A model generated the notes under the pieces. It saw nothing but the letters and a program-made list of their open reading frames with translations. It did not search any database and was not told the origin of the DNA. 64,000 bases of DNA from positions 96,665 to 160,664 of the forward strand of contig NZ_AYMQ01000055.1 of NCBI RefSeq assembly GCF_000633355.1, read 5' to 3'. The DNA comes from Serratia sp. H1w (lineage in GTDB: Bacteria; Pseudomonadota; Gammaproteobacteria; Enterobacterales; Enterobacteriaceae). Shown in pieces: positions 30,871-40,406 of the stretch (position 1 is its first letter; each line of letters begins with the position of its first letter). Made by a program: the position numbers and the translations under genes.

Positions 30871-31614
30871 TCAGGCAGGATTAGGGATATCGATAAAGGT
30901 GACATCAAAGCCGTGATGTTGCGCTAACCACTCGCCCAACGCCTTGATCCCACCGCGTTCCGTGGCGTGATGACCGGCGGCAAAAAAATGCACGCCCATC
31001 TCCCGCGCGGTATGAATAGTTTGCTCAGAAACTTCCCCGCTGATAAAGGCATCGACGCCAAATCGCGCAGCGCTGTCGATAAATCCCTGGCCGCCACCGG
31101 TACACCAGGCCACCCGACGGATAGCCTGCGGCGCATTATCGCCACAGTGCAGCACCGCACGGCCGAGGCGACTTTCTATACGCTGTTGCAGCTCACCGGC
31201 ACTGAGCGGTTGCTCAAATTCACCATGTGGCACCAGAGGCTCGATTTCACCGATCACGCGGATCCCCAATGCCTGCGCCAGCTGCGCGTTGTTACCCAGC
31301 TGTGGATGGGCATCCAGCGGCAGGTGATAGCCATACAGGTTGATATCGTTGCTCAGCAGGGTTTTCAGCCGGTTACGCTTCATGCCGCGCACCGCTGGCG
31401 CTTCGTTTTTCCAGAAGTAACCATGGTGCACCACAATGGCATCCGCCTGATGTTCTACCGCCGCATCCAGCAGTGCCTGGCAGGCCGTCACTCCCGTCAC
31501 GATACGCTGCACATGCGCCCGCCCCTCCACCTGTAGGCCGTTCGGCGCATAGTCCTGGAAGGACGCACAGTTGAGTTCGGTGTTGATCAGATGTTCCAGA
31601 TCGAGGTTAAGCAT
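30871..31614 (-). CDS. ybgI: Nif3-family dinuclear metal protein YbgI
   Basis: A widely conserved Nif3/NGG1p-interacting-factor protein with a two-metal centre; exact role unknown. I chose the ATG at 31614 (247 aa, as E. coli); an ATG two codons upstream and a TTG further up are also in frame. Metal ligands are visible in VVHHGYFWKNE, then LPLDAHP, and near the end AGHHATERGG. It is separate from the pxp operon, with a 224-base gap. Confidence 0.95.
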   Translation of the reverse strand: MLNLDLEHLINTELNCASFQDYAPNGLQVEGRAHVQRIVTGVTACQALLDAAVEHQADAIVVHHGYFWKNEAPAVRGMKRNRLKTLLSNDINLYGYHLPLDAHPQLGNNAQLAQALGIRVIGEIEPLVPHGEFEQPLSAGELQQRIESRLGRAVLHCGDNAPQAIRRVAWCTGGGQGFIDSAARFGVDAFISGEVSEQTIHTAREMGVHFFAAGHHATERGGIKALGEWLAQHHGFDVTFIDIPNPA

Positions 31615-31631
31615 AGTCATCTCACTGTTAT

Positions 31632-32612
31632 TCAAAATTGTTGCCGATCGCCCTGTTCCATCAGGATAAATTTAACGCCCAGATCGTTACCCTGGTCCAG
31701 CTGTTGTTTGATGGTAGCACGCACATCCTCCCCCTGTTTCAGGCTGGGTTTGATGTGGCTGATGACCACCGGCAGATCTTTTAACGAACCCTCTCCGCCG
31801 CTGTACTGCTGGAGGTTTTTCAGCTCCTTCAGTAGCCAGGCCGGGGTCAGATGGCCATACAGGTGCTTGTCGTCCACCTCGTTCGGGAAGGAGGTTTCGA
31901 TAATCATGCCTTTCAGCTTCTTCTGCTCAATCAGCGGCCCCAGCTCGCGCCAGGCGGTATCCAGATTGCGCGACTGTTCCAGCGCGTCTGGCCCGGTATC
32001 GCCGAAGTAGGCGAAGGAGCCGTCACGGTCGGCCACCAGCAGCATCGAAGAAGGATAGCGATCGTGGCTTAATGAGTACATCACGCCGCTCAAACCGGTC
32101 AGGCCCAGGGTAACGCGCTGCTGCGGGCGCACCGTTTGCAAACGGTAAGTACCCAGCCGTGAGCCATTCCCAGCGTCGGTAAAGTTTGGCCAAGCCTTCC
32201 AGTTAAAGTAATGGTTGCGCAACGTCAATACGGTATCGGCCTGCGCATAAATGGTTTTCTTACTGTCTTCCGGGGAACCCAGGATCAGCCCGGCAACGTG
32301 ATCCAGATGACCGTGGCTGATGAAGTAACCGCCAATCAGCTGACGAAAAATATAGCCCTGAGGCGTGTAGGGAGCGGCCAGCTCGGGCGTAACCTGCGGA
32401 AAACTGCCCTTTTCCAGCCCTTTGGCAATGCCCGGCAGCAGCGTACCGGCATCCAGTGCCAGGTACTGCGTCTGGCTATCGCTGCGGATCAGATAAGAAG
32501 TCAGATTGCCATCGCTGACGCCGCCGTCGACGCCCAGCGCCACTACGTCAAAACCGGCCACGGCCAATGCGGAGTAGCCGCCCAGGCACAGGGCCAGTAG
32601 TTTCTTCATCAT
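31632..32612 (-). CDS. Periplasmic class II cyclic-nucleotide phosphodiesterase (metallo-beta-lactamase fold)
   Basis: A 326-residue protein with a signal peptide (MMKKLLALCLGGYSALAVA) and a metallo-beta-lactamase-type metal site, SHGHLDHVAG (H100, H102, D104, H105). The layout matches class II 3',5'-cAMP phosphodiesterases (CpdP / yeast PDE1 type): an early HHxHDH-like motif, an FGDTG block and a late SHIKPSL. The start follows AAGGAG by 7 bases; 17 upstream in-frame codons lack family features. It lies between phrB and ybgI, the place of the peptide transporter dtpD in E. coli. Confidence 0.82.
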   Translation of the reverse strand: MMKKLLALCLGGYSALAVAGFDVVALGVDGGVSDGNLTSYLIRSDSQTQYLALDAGTLLPGIAKGLEKGSFPQVTPELAAPYTPQGYIFRQLIGGYFISHGHLDHVAGLILGSPEDSKKTIYAQADTVLTLRNHYFNWKAWPNFTDAGNGSRLGTYRLQTVRPQQRVTLGLTGLSGVMYSLSHDRYPSSMLLVADRDGSFAYFGDTGPDALEQSRNLDTAWRELGPLIEQKKLKGMIIETSFPNEVDDKHLYGHLTPAWLLKELKNLQQYSGGEGSLKDLPVVISHIKPSLKQGEDVRATIKQQLDQGNDLGVKFILMEQGDRQQF

Positions 32613-32634
32613 CAGGAAGCTCCTTGCTGTTGCT

Positions 32635-34059
32635 TTAAATGCCCCCTCGCTTGGCCGCCTCAAAAGCCGCCAACGTGTCCAGCCGAGCCTGCTGGTGTTG
32701 GACTATCGGCTGCGGATAGTTCAGTACCTGCTGCTGCTTTTCCGCCCAGCGATGGGGTTGATGGAGCTCATTGTCCGGTACTTCCGCCAGTTCAGGCAAC
32801 CATTTACGGATAAAAGTGCCTTTTGGATCAAAACGTTCGCCCTGCGTGGTCGGGTTAAAGATGCGGAAATACGGTGCGGCATCGGTACCGGTGGAGGCCG
32901 CCCACTGCCAGCCACCGTTGTTGGCGGCCAGATCGCCATCCAGCAGTTGCGACATGAAATAGCTTTCACCGGCACGCCAGTCGATCAGCAGATCTTTCAC
33001 CAGGAAGCTGGCGGCGATCATCCGCAGGCGATTATGCATCCAGCCGGTGTGATTGAGCTGACGCATGGCAGCATCGACTATCGGATAACCGGTATTACCC
33101 TGCTGCCAGGCCAGTAACGCCGCGTCGTTGCTTTGCCAGCATACCTTATCCGTCCAGGCGATAAAGGGACGGTGCTTGCATAATGCGGGATACGCAACCA
33201 TCAGATGACGATAAAACTCACGCCAGATCAGCTCATTAAGCCAACAGAAAGCGCCGCTTTCCGGGTTTTCCAGCACCTCGGGGCACTCCACCCGCAGACG
33301 GTTGATACACTGGCGCGGAGAAATGACGCCGATGGCCAGATAGGGAGACAAATTACTGGTGCCGTCAATCGCCGGAATATCGCGCTGTTTGGCGTAGTCT
33401 TGCACCTGCTCGCGGCAAAACGCCCGCAGCCTTTGCAACGCCGCCTCTTCGCCTGCGGGATAGTTTTCCCCCACCTCTACCAAGGGATAATCGAATGCAG
33501 CCAGTGCGCTAAATTCAAGGGCTTCTCCACGTGGACGTGGAGCAGGCAAAGAATTCACATCGGATTCGGTCAAGCGTTGAAGAAAGGCTTTACGGAAAGG
33601 CGTATAGACCTTGTACATCTCACCGTTGCCGGTTTGCACGCTGCCTGGGGGTAACAGCAGGCTATCGTCAAAACTGTGGCATATCACTCGCCCGGCCAGA
33701 GCCTGCTCAAGGCGGGCATCGCGTTGGCGTTCGTTGATTTCATACTGCCGGTTGTAGAACAGGGCCGAAACCTGTCGCTGCTGGCAAAAATCCACCAGCC
33801 AGTTCACCGCGCCGGAAAAATCGTCGCCCTGATGACAGATCAACTCAATGCCCCTAGCCGCCAACGCCGCTTGTACTTGCAGCAGATTGGCGTGGATAAA
33901 TGCCGCCTGGCGGGGAGCCATCTGATGCTGTCGCCACTGGTCAGGAGTGGCGATAAACACCGCCAACACCTTGGCTTGCGGATCGCTACAGGCGGCAGAC
34001 AGGGCTTTATTGTCGGTAATGCGTAAATCATTACGCAACCAGACTAAATGAGTGGTCAT
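32635..34059 (-). CDS. phrB: Deoxyribodipyrimidine photolyase
   Basis: A class I CPD photolyase (474 aa, E. coli 472) that repairs UV-made pyrimidine dimers with blue light. The N-terminal alpha/beta antenna domain begins THLVWLRNDLRITDNKAL; the C-terminal FAD domain has the conserved blocks WLNELIWREFYRHL, GYPIVDAAMRQL, and GWMHNRLRMIAASFL ... GDLAANNGGWQW. It is 15 bases upstream of ybgA's stop side and probably cotranscribed with it. Confidence 0.97.
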   Translation of the reverse strand: MTTHLVWLRNDLRITDNKALSAACSDPQAKVLAVFIATPDQWRQHQMAPRQAAFIHANLLQVQAALAARGIELICHQGDDFSGAVNWLVDFCQQRQVSALFYNRQYEINERQRDARLEQALAGRVICHSFDDSLLLPPGSVQTGNGEMYKVYTPFRKAFLQRLTESDVNSLPAPRPRGEALEFSALAAFDYPLVEVGENYPAGEEAALQRLRAFCREQVQDYAKQRDIPAIDGTSNLSPYLAIGVISPRQCINRLRVECPEVLENPESGAFCWLNELIWREFYRHLMVAYPALCKHRPFIAWTDKVCWQSNDAALLAWQQGNTGYPIVDAAMRQLNHTGWMHNRLRMIAASFLVKDLLIDWRAGESYFMSQLLDGDLAANNGGWQWAASTGTDAAPYFRIFNPTTQGERFDPKGTFIRKWLPELAEVPDNELHQPHRWAEKQQQVLNYPQPIVQHQQARLDTLAAFEAAKRGGI

Positions 34060-34074
34060 GACACTCCTTGCAGG

Positions 34075-35028
34075 TTAATGGCCGTATCGCAGGCGCAATG
34101 CCTCCGGATAGGGCTCAAAATAGCGCTGTTGCGCCAGATAGCTATCAGGGTATTCGGCCATATAATGTTTTAATAACGTAATCGGTGCCAGCAGCGGCTG
34201 CATCCCCTGACGGTAATGGTCGATCAGCCGGGCCAGTTCCTGGCGCTGGGCACTGCTGAGCTGACGACGGAAATAGCCCTGAACGTGCATTAATACGTTG
34301 GTGTGATTACGCCGGGTCGCCTTGTGTTGCAACAGCCTCATCAGGCGTTGACGATATTCCACCGCAAAGGCGTCGAGCGATTGCCAACTCTCAATATCCG
34401 CGACGAAACGCCCCAGTTCGCGGTACTCCGGCTGTGAATGTGCCAACAGTGAAAGTTTATAACGGCTATGAAAAGCGATCAGCCCACCACGGGTTAGCCC
34501 CTGTCGCCACAACATATTCAATTCATACAGGGCAAACACTCGCTCGACAAAGTTTTCCCGCAATACGGGATCGACCAGTCGGCCCTCTTCTTCCACCGGC
34601 AGCCACGGCATCTGACGTAGCAGCTCGGCGGTAAACAACCCGACACCACTTTTACTCGCCCCCAGGCCGCTTTCCTCCCAGAGTTTGACCCGTTCCATAC
34701 CGCAAGTGGGGGATTTTGCACAGACGATATAACCGCATAGGTGTTGCAGTTGGCTCACCCGCAGCTCGGAGAACTGCTGCATCTGCTCGGTGAGATCGAC
34801 ATTGAGATCGTTGCTGTGGCACAACCTTGTCTGCTGCTGGCCTTTAACCAGACGCAGCGCAGGCCGTGGCGTTGGCAGGCCAATCGCCATCTCGGGGCAA
34901 ACGGGCTCAAATTGCACATAGGGAGCCAATTGCTCCACGGCGAATTCGCAGCGCTTATGGCCACCATCAAAGCGCACCGCGCTGCCCAGCAGGCAGGCGC
35001 TGATCCCGACGGGGATCTTGTCATTCAT
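34075..35028 (-). CDS. ybgA: YbgA, long form: DUF523 fused to DUF1722
   Basis: A 317-residue protein starting at the ATG at 35028 (AGGAG 7 bases upstream; a GTG six codons further is in frame). Residues 1-150 are DUF523 (GISACLLGSAVRFDGGHKR, CPEMAIGLPTPRPALRL, CAKSPTCGMERVKLW), a domain with conserved Cys residues. Residues about 190-310 are DUF1722 (FHSRYKLSLLAHSQPEYRELGRFVAD). E. coli YbgA has only the second part. Homologues beside photolyase genes suggest a role in DNA repair or tRNA thiolation, unproven. Confidence 0.92.
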   Translation of the reverse strand: MNDKIPVGISACLLGSAVRFDGGHKRCEFAVEQLAPYVQFEPVCPEMAIGLPTPRPALRLVKGQQQTRLCHSNDLNVDLTEQMQQFSELRVSQLQHLCGYIVCAKSPTCGMERVKLWEESGLGASKSGVGLFTAELLRQMPWLPVEEEGRLVDPVLRENFVERVFALYELNMLWRQGLTRGGLIAFHSRYKLSLLAHSQPEYRELGRFVADIESWQSLDAFAVEYRQRLMRLLQHKATRRNHTNVLMHVQGYFRRQLSSAQRQELARLIDHYRQGMQPLLAPITLLKHYMAEYPDSYLAQQRYFEPYPEALRLRYGH

Positions 35029-35098
35029 GTCATATCTCCTACTCACCGTATTTGGTTAAAAGTGTAGAGGAATTCGAGCGTTGCTGCCGCCTAAAACG

Positions 35099-35127
35099 CA
35101 AAAACCCCCGCCACCAGGGCGAGGGTT
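35099..35127 (-). terminator. ybfA terminator
   Basis: On the minus strand ACCCTCGCC-CTGGT-GGCGGGGGT (with one G-U pair) is followed by TTTTGCG. It lies 24 bases after the ybfA stop and ahead of ybgA. Confidence 0.8.
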
Positions 35128-35150
35128 CAGAGTATTACGACAGACCTGGA

Positions 35151-35357
35151 TCAGTAAAAATCGCAGGACGCCGTTTCTGCCTGTTGCAGCCAGACCGGCT
35201 TATTGCTGGTTTTGGACCACACGCGGTGTAAATAGCTGTAAAAACGTGCGCGATCGTCACGGAACAGCATCACCGGCAGGGCAAGAACACCAACCAGGAT
35301 CACTGCGCTACGGCGCAGGAGGACCCGATGCAACGGATAGGCGTGATAGTTAGACAT
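35151..35357 (-). CDS. ybfA: YbfA, small conserved membrane protein (DUF2517)
   Basis: A 68-residue protein with one hydrophobic segment (about 17-33) followed by the conserved motif [17 protein letters not shown]. It matches E. coli YbfA across its length. Function unknown. GGAGG precedes the ATG. It is divergent from kdpFABC, as in E. coli, and ends at its own terminator. Confidence 0.93.
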   Translation of the reverse strand: MSNYHAYPLHRVLLRRSAVILVGVLALPVMLFRDDRARFYSYLHRVWSKTSNKPVWLQQAETASCDFY

Positions 35358-35583
35358 GCGAACCTCCTTAAAACATCCGCGTCAGGTTGTCAGGACCCGA
35401 CGCAATGCCAAACAAAAATGATGACGAAATGGAAACTGAGCAAAATATTACCGCATAGGTTGTAATTTTACAACTCATCCGACCACTAAAATGGACAAAA
35501 ATAACGCAAAAAAGGCACCATAACGTAATTTTGTTACATTTAGGTTAATAACATACTTAACATTGGTTGCGTTGTGGTTATAT

Positions 35584-35755
35584 CCCCTCACCCTACCCCT
35601 CTCCCACAGGGAGAGGGAACCGATCGAGTGTGTCTGAAATGATAGTGACCTACCTTGGATTTGGGGCGTTCGAGTTTGCTGAGATAACCTCTTTACTTCC
35701 CAATGAGCAGGGGCTAACAGCTCCCTCTCCCTATGGGAGAGGGTTGGGGTGAGGG
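35584..35755. repeat. Composite inverted-repeat element A
   Basis: About 172 bases bounded by CCCCTCACCCTACCCCTCTC at the left and GAGAGGGTTGGGGTGAGGG at the right, which are inverted copies. Each arm also folds on itself (CTCTCCC-ACA-GGGAGAG; CTCTCCC-TAT-GGGAGAG). No transposase is encoded. A second full copy lies at 50391-50569 and a third begins at 63981. Confidence 0.8.
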
Positions 35756-35787
35756 ACTAGCCTGCCGTTTTCTGCCGAAATTTCAGT

Positions 35788-35817
35788 CATTTTTATACTT
35801 TTTTTACACCCGGCCCT
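35788..35817 (+). promoter_or_regulatory. KdpE operator upstream of kdpFABC
   Basis: CATTTTTATACTTTTTTTAC followed by ACCCGGCCCT closely resembles the known E. coli KdpE site just upstream of the kdpFABC promoter. It lies 75 bases before the kdpF start. KdpE phosphorylated by KdpD at low K+ would bind here to switch on the pump. Confidence 0.82.
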
Positions 35818-35891
35818 GCTATTTTTTCATCTTCTTTTTACTGCCCTCCCTACACTCAGGCTATCAAAAACAACACCTCTGGAGGTGTCCC

Positions 35892-35981
35892 GTGAGTTTC
35901 AGCGTTATTGGTGGTGCGCTGTTGGTCCTGCTGCTATTGGGCTATCTGGTCTATGCCCTGTTTAATGCGGAGGACTTCTGA
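35892..35981 (+). CDS. kdpF: K+-transporting ATPase small subunit KdpF
   Basis: A 29-residue single-helix peptide ([20 protein letters not shown], then a short tail) that stabilises the KdpABC complex. It starts with GTG, preceded by GGAGGTG, and its TGA overlaps the kdpA ATG (TGATG), so kdpA translation is coupled to it. Confidence 0.95.
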   Translation: MSFSVIGGALLVLLLLGYLVYALFNAEDF

Positions 35982-37669
35982 TGGCAGCTTCAGCCTTCTT
36001 GTTGATCGCCAGCTTTATGCTGGTGCTTCTGGTGCTGTCCCGTCCGCTGGGCAGCTTTATGGCTCGCCTGATCGAAGGAGAGCCGCTACCGGTACTGCGC
36101 CATGTAGAGGCTACCGTCTGGCGTTGCTGCGGCAATGACACCGCCGAAATGACCTGGTGGCAGTATGCGCTGGCGATCCTGTGGTTCAATATCCTGGGCC
36201 TCGTGCTGCTGTTTGTATTGCTGATGGCCCAAGGGTCGCTGCCGCTCAACCCGCAAGGGTTCCCCGGTTTATCCTGGGATTTGGCGTTTAATACCGCCGT
36301 CAGCTTCGTCACCAATACCAACTGGCAAGCTTACAGCGGGGAAAACACCCTCAGCTATCTCAGCCAGATGGCCGGGCTGACGGTGCAGAACTTCCTTTCC
36401 GCCGCTACCGGCATCGCCGTTGCCTTTGCCCTGATTCGGGCCTTTGCACGCCGTTCCAGCGCCACCATCGGTAACGCCTGGATCGATATTCTGCGCATTA
36501 CTCTGTATGTGCTGTTGCCGCTGTCGCTGTTGATTGCGCTGTTCTTCGTCAGCCAGGGGACATTGCAGAACTTCCTGCCTTACCTGCATGTGACCACCTT
36601 GGAGGGCGCGCAGCAGACGTTGCCGATGGGGCCAGTGGCCTCGCAGGAAGCAATCAAGATGCTCGGCACCAACGGTGGGGGCTTCTTCGGTGCCAACTCG
36701 GCACATCCGTTTGAAAACCCAACCGTGCTGACCAACTTTGTGCAGATGCTGGCGATTTTCCTGATCCCTTGTGCCCTGTGCTTCTCCTTTGGTCAGGTAG
36801 CCGGAGAAAACCGCCAGGGCCACGCCCTGATTTGGGCCATGGCGCTGATTTTCATCATTGCGGTGATCGTAGTGATGAACGCCGAACTGGCTGGCAACCC
36901 GCACCTGAGCGCGCTGGGCAGTAGCAGCAACATCAATATGGAAGGGAAAGAATCACGCTTCGGCATTCTTGCCAGCAGCATGTTCTCGGTGGTCACCACT
37001 GCGGCTTCCTGCGGTGCCGTCAACGCCATGCATGACTCCTTTACCGCGCTGGGTGGCATGGTGCCGATGTGGCTGATGCAGATTGGTGAAGTGGTGTTCG
37101 GCGGCGTCGGCTCTGGCCTGTACGGCATGCTGCTGTTCGTGCTGCTGACGGTGTTTATCGCCGGGCTGATGATTGGCCGTACGCCGGAGTACCTCGGTAA
37201 GAAGATCGATGTTTATGACATGAAGATGACCGCGCTGGCGATCCTGGTGACACCGACATTGGTGCTGCTGGGAACCGCGCTGGCGATTACTACCGATGCG
37301 GGCCGTGCAGGCATCCTCAACCCTGGGGCGCATGGTTTCAGTGAAGTGCTGTATGCCGTTTCTTCGGCAGCCAACAACAACGGTAGCGCCTTTGCTGGCC
37401 TGAGCGTCAACACACCGTTCTACAACCTGCTGCTGGCCTTTGCCATGTTTGTTGGCCGCTTCGGGGTGATCCTGCCGGTGCTGGCCATTGCGGGTTCGCT
37501 GTGTGTCAAAAAACGCCAGCCGGCGGGCAACGGCACGCTGCCAACCTACGGGCCACTGTTTATCGGCCTGCTGGTCGGCACCATCCTGCTAGTAGGTGCC
37601 TTGACCTTCGTGCCTGCGTTGGCGTTAGGCCCGGTAGCCGAACATTTACAACTGTGGTTGGCAAATTAA
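35981..37669 (+). CDS. kdpA: K+-transporting ATPase subunit KdpA
   Basis: The K+-binding and -translocating subunit (562 aa, about ten helices), related to K+ channels. Selectivity-filter loops are visible: [52 protein letters not shown] and [15 protein letters not shown]. It is part of the high-affinity Kdp pump used in K+-poor conditions. Confidence 0.98.
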   Translation: MAASAFLLIASFMLVLLVLSRPLGSFMARLIEGEPLPVLRHVEATVWRCCGNDTAEMTWWQYALAILWFNILGLVLLFVLLMAQGSLPLNPQGFPGLSWDLAFNTAVSFVTNTNWQAYSGENTLSYLSQMAGLTVQNFLSAATGIAVAFALIRAFARRSSATIGNAWIDILRITLYVLLPLSLLIALFFVSQGTLQNFLPYLHVTTLEGAQQTLPMGPVASQEAIKMLGTNGGGFFGANSAHPFENPTVLTNFVQMLAIFLIPCALCFSFGQVAGENRQGHALIWAMALIFIIAVIVVMNAELAGNPHLSALGSSSNINMEGKESRFGILASSMFSVVTTAASCGAVNAMHDSFTALGGMVPMWLMQIGEVVFGGVGSGLYGMLLFVLLTVFIAGLMIGRTPEYLGKKIDVYDMKMTALAILVTPTLVLLGTALAITTDAGRAGILNPGAHGFSEVLYAVSSAANNNGSAFAGLSVNTPFYNLLLAFAMFVGRFGVILPVLAIAGSLCVKKRQPAGNGTLPTYGPLFIGLLVGTILLVGALTFVPALALGPVAEHLQLWLAN

Positions 37670-37694
37670 CAGTCATAACAGAGAGAACAACAAG

Positions 37695-39764
37695 ATGACT
37701 CGCAAACAACGCGCACTGTTTGAACCGGCACTGATGCGTACCGCGCTGCTCGATGCGGTGAAAAAGCTGGACCCACGCGTACAGTGGCGTAACCCGGTGA
37801 TGTTCGTGGTGTACCTTGGCAGTATCCTGACCTCGGTCATTTGGTTGGCGGTCCTGTCAGGTAACGCCGAAGGCAGCGCAGCCTTTACCGGCAGCATCGC
37901 CATGTGGCTGTGGTTTACCGTGCTGTTCGCCAACTTCGCCGAAGCACTGGCGGAAGGACGCAGCAAGGCTCAGGCGGAAAGCCTGAGGGGCACCAAGAAA
38001 ACCAGTTGGGCGAAAAAACTCGCTACGCCGAAGCATGACGGGGCCACCGAGAAAGTCTCGGCCGAGAGCCTGCGCAAAGGCGATATCTTGCTGGTGGAAG
38101 CTGGCGATACCATTCCTTGCGATGGCGAAGTGCTGGAAGGCGGCGCCTCGGTTGACGAAAGCGCCATCACCGGTGAATCCGCGCCGGTGATCCGTGAATC
38201 AGGTGGTGACTTCTCTTCCGTCACCGGCGGGACGCGTATCCTGTCCGACTGGTTGGTGGTGCAGTGCAGCGTCAACCCTGGGGAAACTTTCCTCGATCGC
38301 ATGATTGCTATGGTAGAAGGTGCCAAACGCCGTAAAACCCCGAACGAAGTAGCGCTGACCATTTTGCTGGTGGCATTGACTATCGTGTTCGTGCTGGCGA
38401 CCGCAACCCTGTTCCCTTACTCGCAATACAGCGTGGAAGCCGCAGGTAGCGGCAGCATAGTGTCGATCACCGTGTTGGTTGCTTTGCTGGTCTGCCTGAT
38501 CCCGACCACCATTGGTGGGCTGCTGTCCGCCATCGGCGTCGCCGGGATGAGCCGCATGCTGGGAGCCAACGTGATCGCCACCAGCGGGCGCGCCGTTGAG
38601 GCCGCCGGTGACGTTGACGTGTTGCTGCTGGACAAAACTGGCACTATCACCCTCGGTAACCGTCAGGCGTCCGAGTTCCTGCCAGCCCCTGGGGTCAAAG
38701 AGCAAGAACTGGCCGATGCTGCCCAACTCTCTTCATTGGCCGATGAAACGCCGGAAGGACGCAGTATCGTAGTACTGGCCAAACAACGCTTCAATCTGCG
38801 CGAACGTGACTTGCAGGCGTTGAACGCCACCTTCGTCCCCTTCTCTGCACAAACCCGCATGAGCGGCGTCAACGTGCAGGACCGGATGATCCGTAAAGGC
38901 GCGGTGGACGCTATTCGCCGTCATGTGGAATCCAATCAAGGTCACTTTCCACGTGCGGTAGATGACCTGGTGGAAAGCGTTGCTCGTACCGGCGGGACAC
39001 CGTTAGTGGTCGCCGAAGGACCACGAGTGCTGGGGGTGGTGGCACTGAAAGATATCGTTAAAGGCGGGATTAAAGAACGCTTTGCCGAACTGCGCAAAAT
39101 GGGCATCAAAACGGTGATGATCACCGGGGATAACCGCCTGACCGCCGCCGCCATCGCCGCCGAAGCCGGTGTGGACGATTTTCTGTCGGAAGCCACACCA
39201 GAGGCCAAACTGGCGCTGATCCGCCAGTACCAGGCAGAAGGACGCCTGGTCGCGATGACCGGCGACGGCACCAACGACGCCCCCGCGCTGGCGCAGGCAG
39301 ACGTAGCAGTTGCCATGAACTCGGGGACGCAGGCAGCCAAGGAAGCGGGCAACATGGTCGATCTGGACTCCAACCCGACCAAACTGATCGAAGTAGTGCA
39401 TATCGGCAAACAAATGCTGATGACGCGCGGCTCACTGACCACCTTCAGCATCGCCAACGATGTGGCGAAATACTTTGCCATTATTCCAGCGGCCTTTGCG
39501 GCAACCTATCCGCAGTTGAATGCGCTGAACGTGATGCACTTGCACTCCCCCGCCTCGGCGATTATGTCGGCGGTGATCTTCAATGCCCTGGTGATCGTAT
39601 TCCTGATCCCACTGGCACTGAAAGGGGTGAGCTATAAGGCGATGAGCGCCGCCGCACTGCTGCGCCGCAACCTGTGGTTGTATGGTGTGGGTGGCCTGCT
39701 GGTACCGTTCGTCGGGATCAAACTGATCGACCTGTTGTTAACCGCGCTGAATATGGCTGGCTGA
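37695..39764 (+). CDS. kdpB: K+-transporting ATPase ATP-binding subunit KdpB
   Basis: A P-type ATPase (689 aa, E. coli 682) that powers KdpA. The phosphorylated D313 lies in [12 protein letters not shown]; the TGES-type loop is [12 protein letters not shown]; the hinge motif is [17 protein letters not shown]. The KdpB-specific [19 protein letters not shown] helix is present. It follows kdpA by 25 bases. Confidence 0.98.
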   Translation: MTRKQRALFEPALMRTALLDAVKKLDPRVQWRNPVMFVVYLGSILTSVIWLAVLSGNAEGSAAFTGSIAMWLWFTVLFANFAEALAEGRSKAQAESLRGTKKTSWAKKLATPKHDGATEKVSAESLRKGDILLVEAGDTIPCDGEVLEGGASVDESAITGESAPVIRESGGDFSSVTGGTRILSDWLVVQCSVNPGETFLDRMIAMVEGAKRRKTPNEVALTILLVALTIVFVLATATLFPYSQYSVEAAGSGSIVSITVLVALLVCLIPTTIGGLLSAIGVAGMSRMLGANVIATSGRAVEAAGDVDVLLLDKTGTITLGNRQASEFLPAPGVKEQELADAAQLSSLADETPEGRSIVVLAKQRFNLRERDLQALNATFVPFSAQTRMSGVNVQDRMIRKGAVDAIRRHVESNQGHFPRAVDDLVESVARTGGTPLVVAEGPRVLGVVALKDIVKGGIKERFAELRKMGIKTVMITGDNRLTAAAIAAEAGVDDFLSEATPEAKLALIRQYQAEGRLVAMTGDGTNDAPALAQADVAVAMNSGTQAAKEAGNMVDLDSNPTKLIEVVHIGKQMLMTRGSLTTFSIANDVAKYFAIIPAAFAATYPQLNALNVMHLHSPASAIMSAVIFNALVIVFLIPLALKGVSYKAMSAAALLRRNLWLYGVGGLLVPFVGIKLIDLLLTALNMAG

Positions 39765-39779
39765 GAATACGAGGAATTT

Positions 39780-40352
39780 ATGATGTCTTATTTACGCCCT
39801 TCTTTGGTTATGCTGATCCTGCTGACGGTGATCACCGGTATCGCTTACCCTTTGCTCACCACCGGGCTCTCGCAGCTGCTGTTCAGCGGTGCGGCCAATG
39901 GATCGTTACTCTATCAAGGGGATAAAGCGGTCGGCTCGGCGTTGATTGGCCAGAACTTTAGCCAACCGGGTTATTTCTGGGGCCGCCCTTCTGCCACCAG
40001 CGATTCGGCCTATAATGCGCTGGCATCCGGCGGCAGTAATCTGGCAGCCACCAACCCGGCGCTGGATAAGGCTATCGCTGAACGGGTCAAGCAGCTGCAC
40101 CAGGCTAATCCGGCCATGAGCGGCTCAATCCCGGTCGATCTGCTGACCGCTTCCGGCAGTGGATTGGATCCGCAGATTTCGGTTGCTGCCGCCCAGTACC
40201 AGTTGGCGCGTGTCGCCAATGCTCGTCAGTTGCCGCAGGAACAGATTGCCAAACTGATTGATGAAAATACCGATCGTGCCACGCCCAATTTTATGGGGGA
40301 ATCGGTGGTCAATGTGCTGAAGCTGAATATGGCACTGGACGGATTAAAATAA
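39780..40352 (+). CDS. kdpC: K+-transporting ATPase subunit KdpC
   Basis: A 190-residue subunit with one N-terminal membrane helix and a periplasmic domain that holds the pump together. Conserved blocks: GIAYPLLTTGLSQLLF, GQNFSQPGYFWGRPSATSDSAYN, ASGSGLDPQIS and FMGESVVNVLKLN. Two ATG codons lie in tandem; either may be used, with GAGGAA upstream. Confidence 0.97.
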   Translation: MMSYLRPSLVMLILLTVITGIAYPLLTTGLSQLLFSGAANGSLLYQGDKAVGSALIGQNFSQPGYFWGRPSATSDSAYNALASGGSNLAATNPALDKAIAERVKQLHQANPAMSGSIPVDLLTASGSGLDPQISVAAAQYQLARVANARQLPQEQIAKLIDENTDRATPNFMGESVVNVLKLNMALDGLK

Positions 40353-40360
40353 TGCTAGAC

Positions 40361-40384
40361 GGGCGCAACATGCGGCACCCCTAC
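40361..40384. repeat. GC-rich dispersed palindromic repeat, copy 4
   Basis: GGGCGCAACATGCGGCACCC followed by CTAC lies between the kdpC stop and the kdpD start, inside what is usually a continuous kdpFABC-DE unit. It has two changes from copy 1. Confidence 0.72.
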
Positions 40385-40406
40385 AATTGCATAACTAGGA
40401 ACTTTG

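Larger units (their letters stand above)
35358..35891. promoter_or_regulatory. ybfA / kdpF divergent region
   Basis: A 534-base gap with no gene. It holds an AT-rich stretch beside ybfA (35430-35570), a complete inverted-repeat element (35584-35755) and the kdp promoter with a KdpE-box-like site (35788-35817). The repeat element therefore separates the two divergent promoters. Confidence 0.7.
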
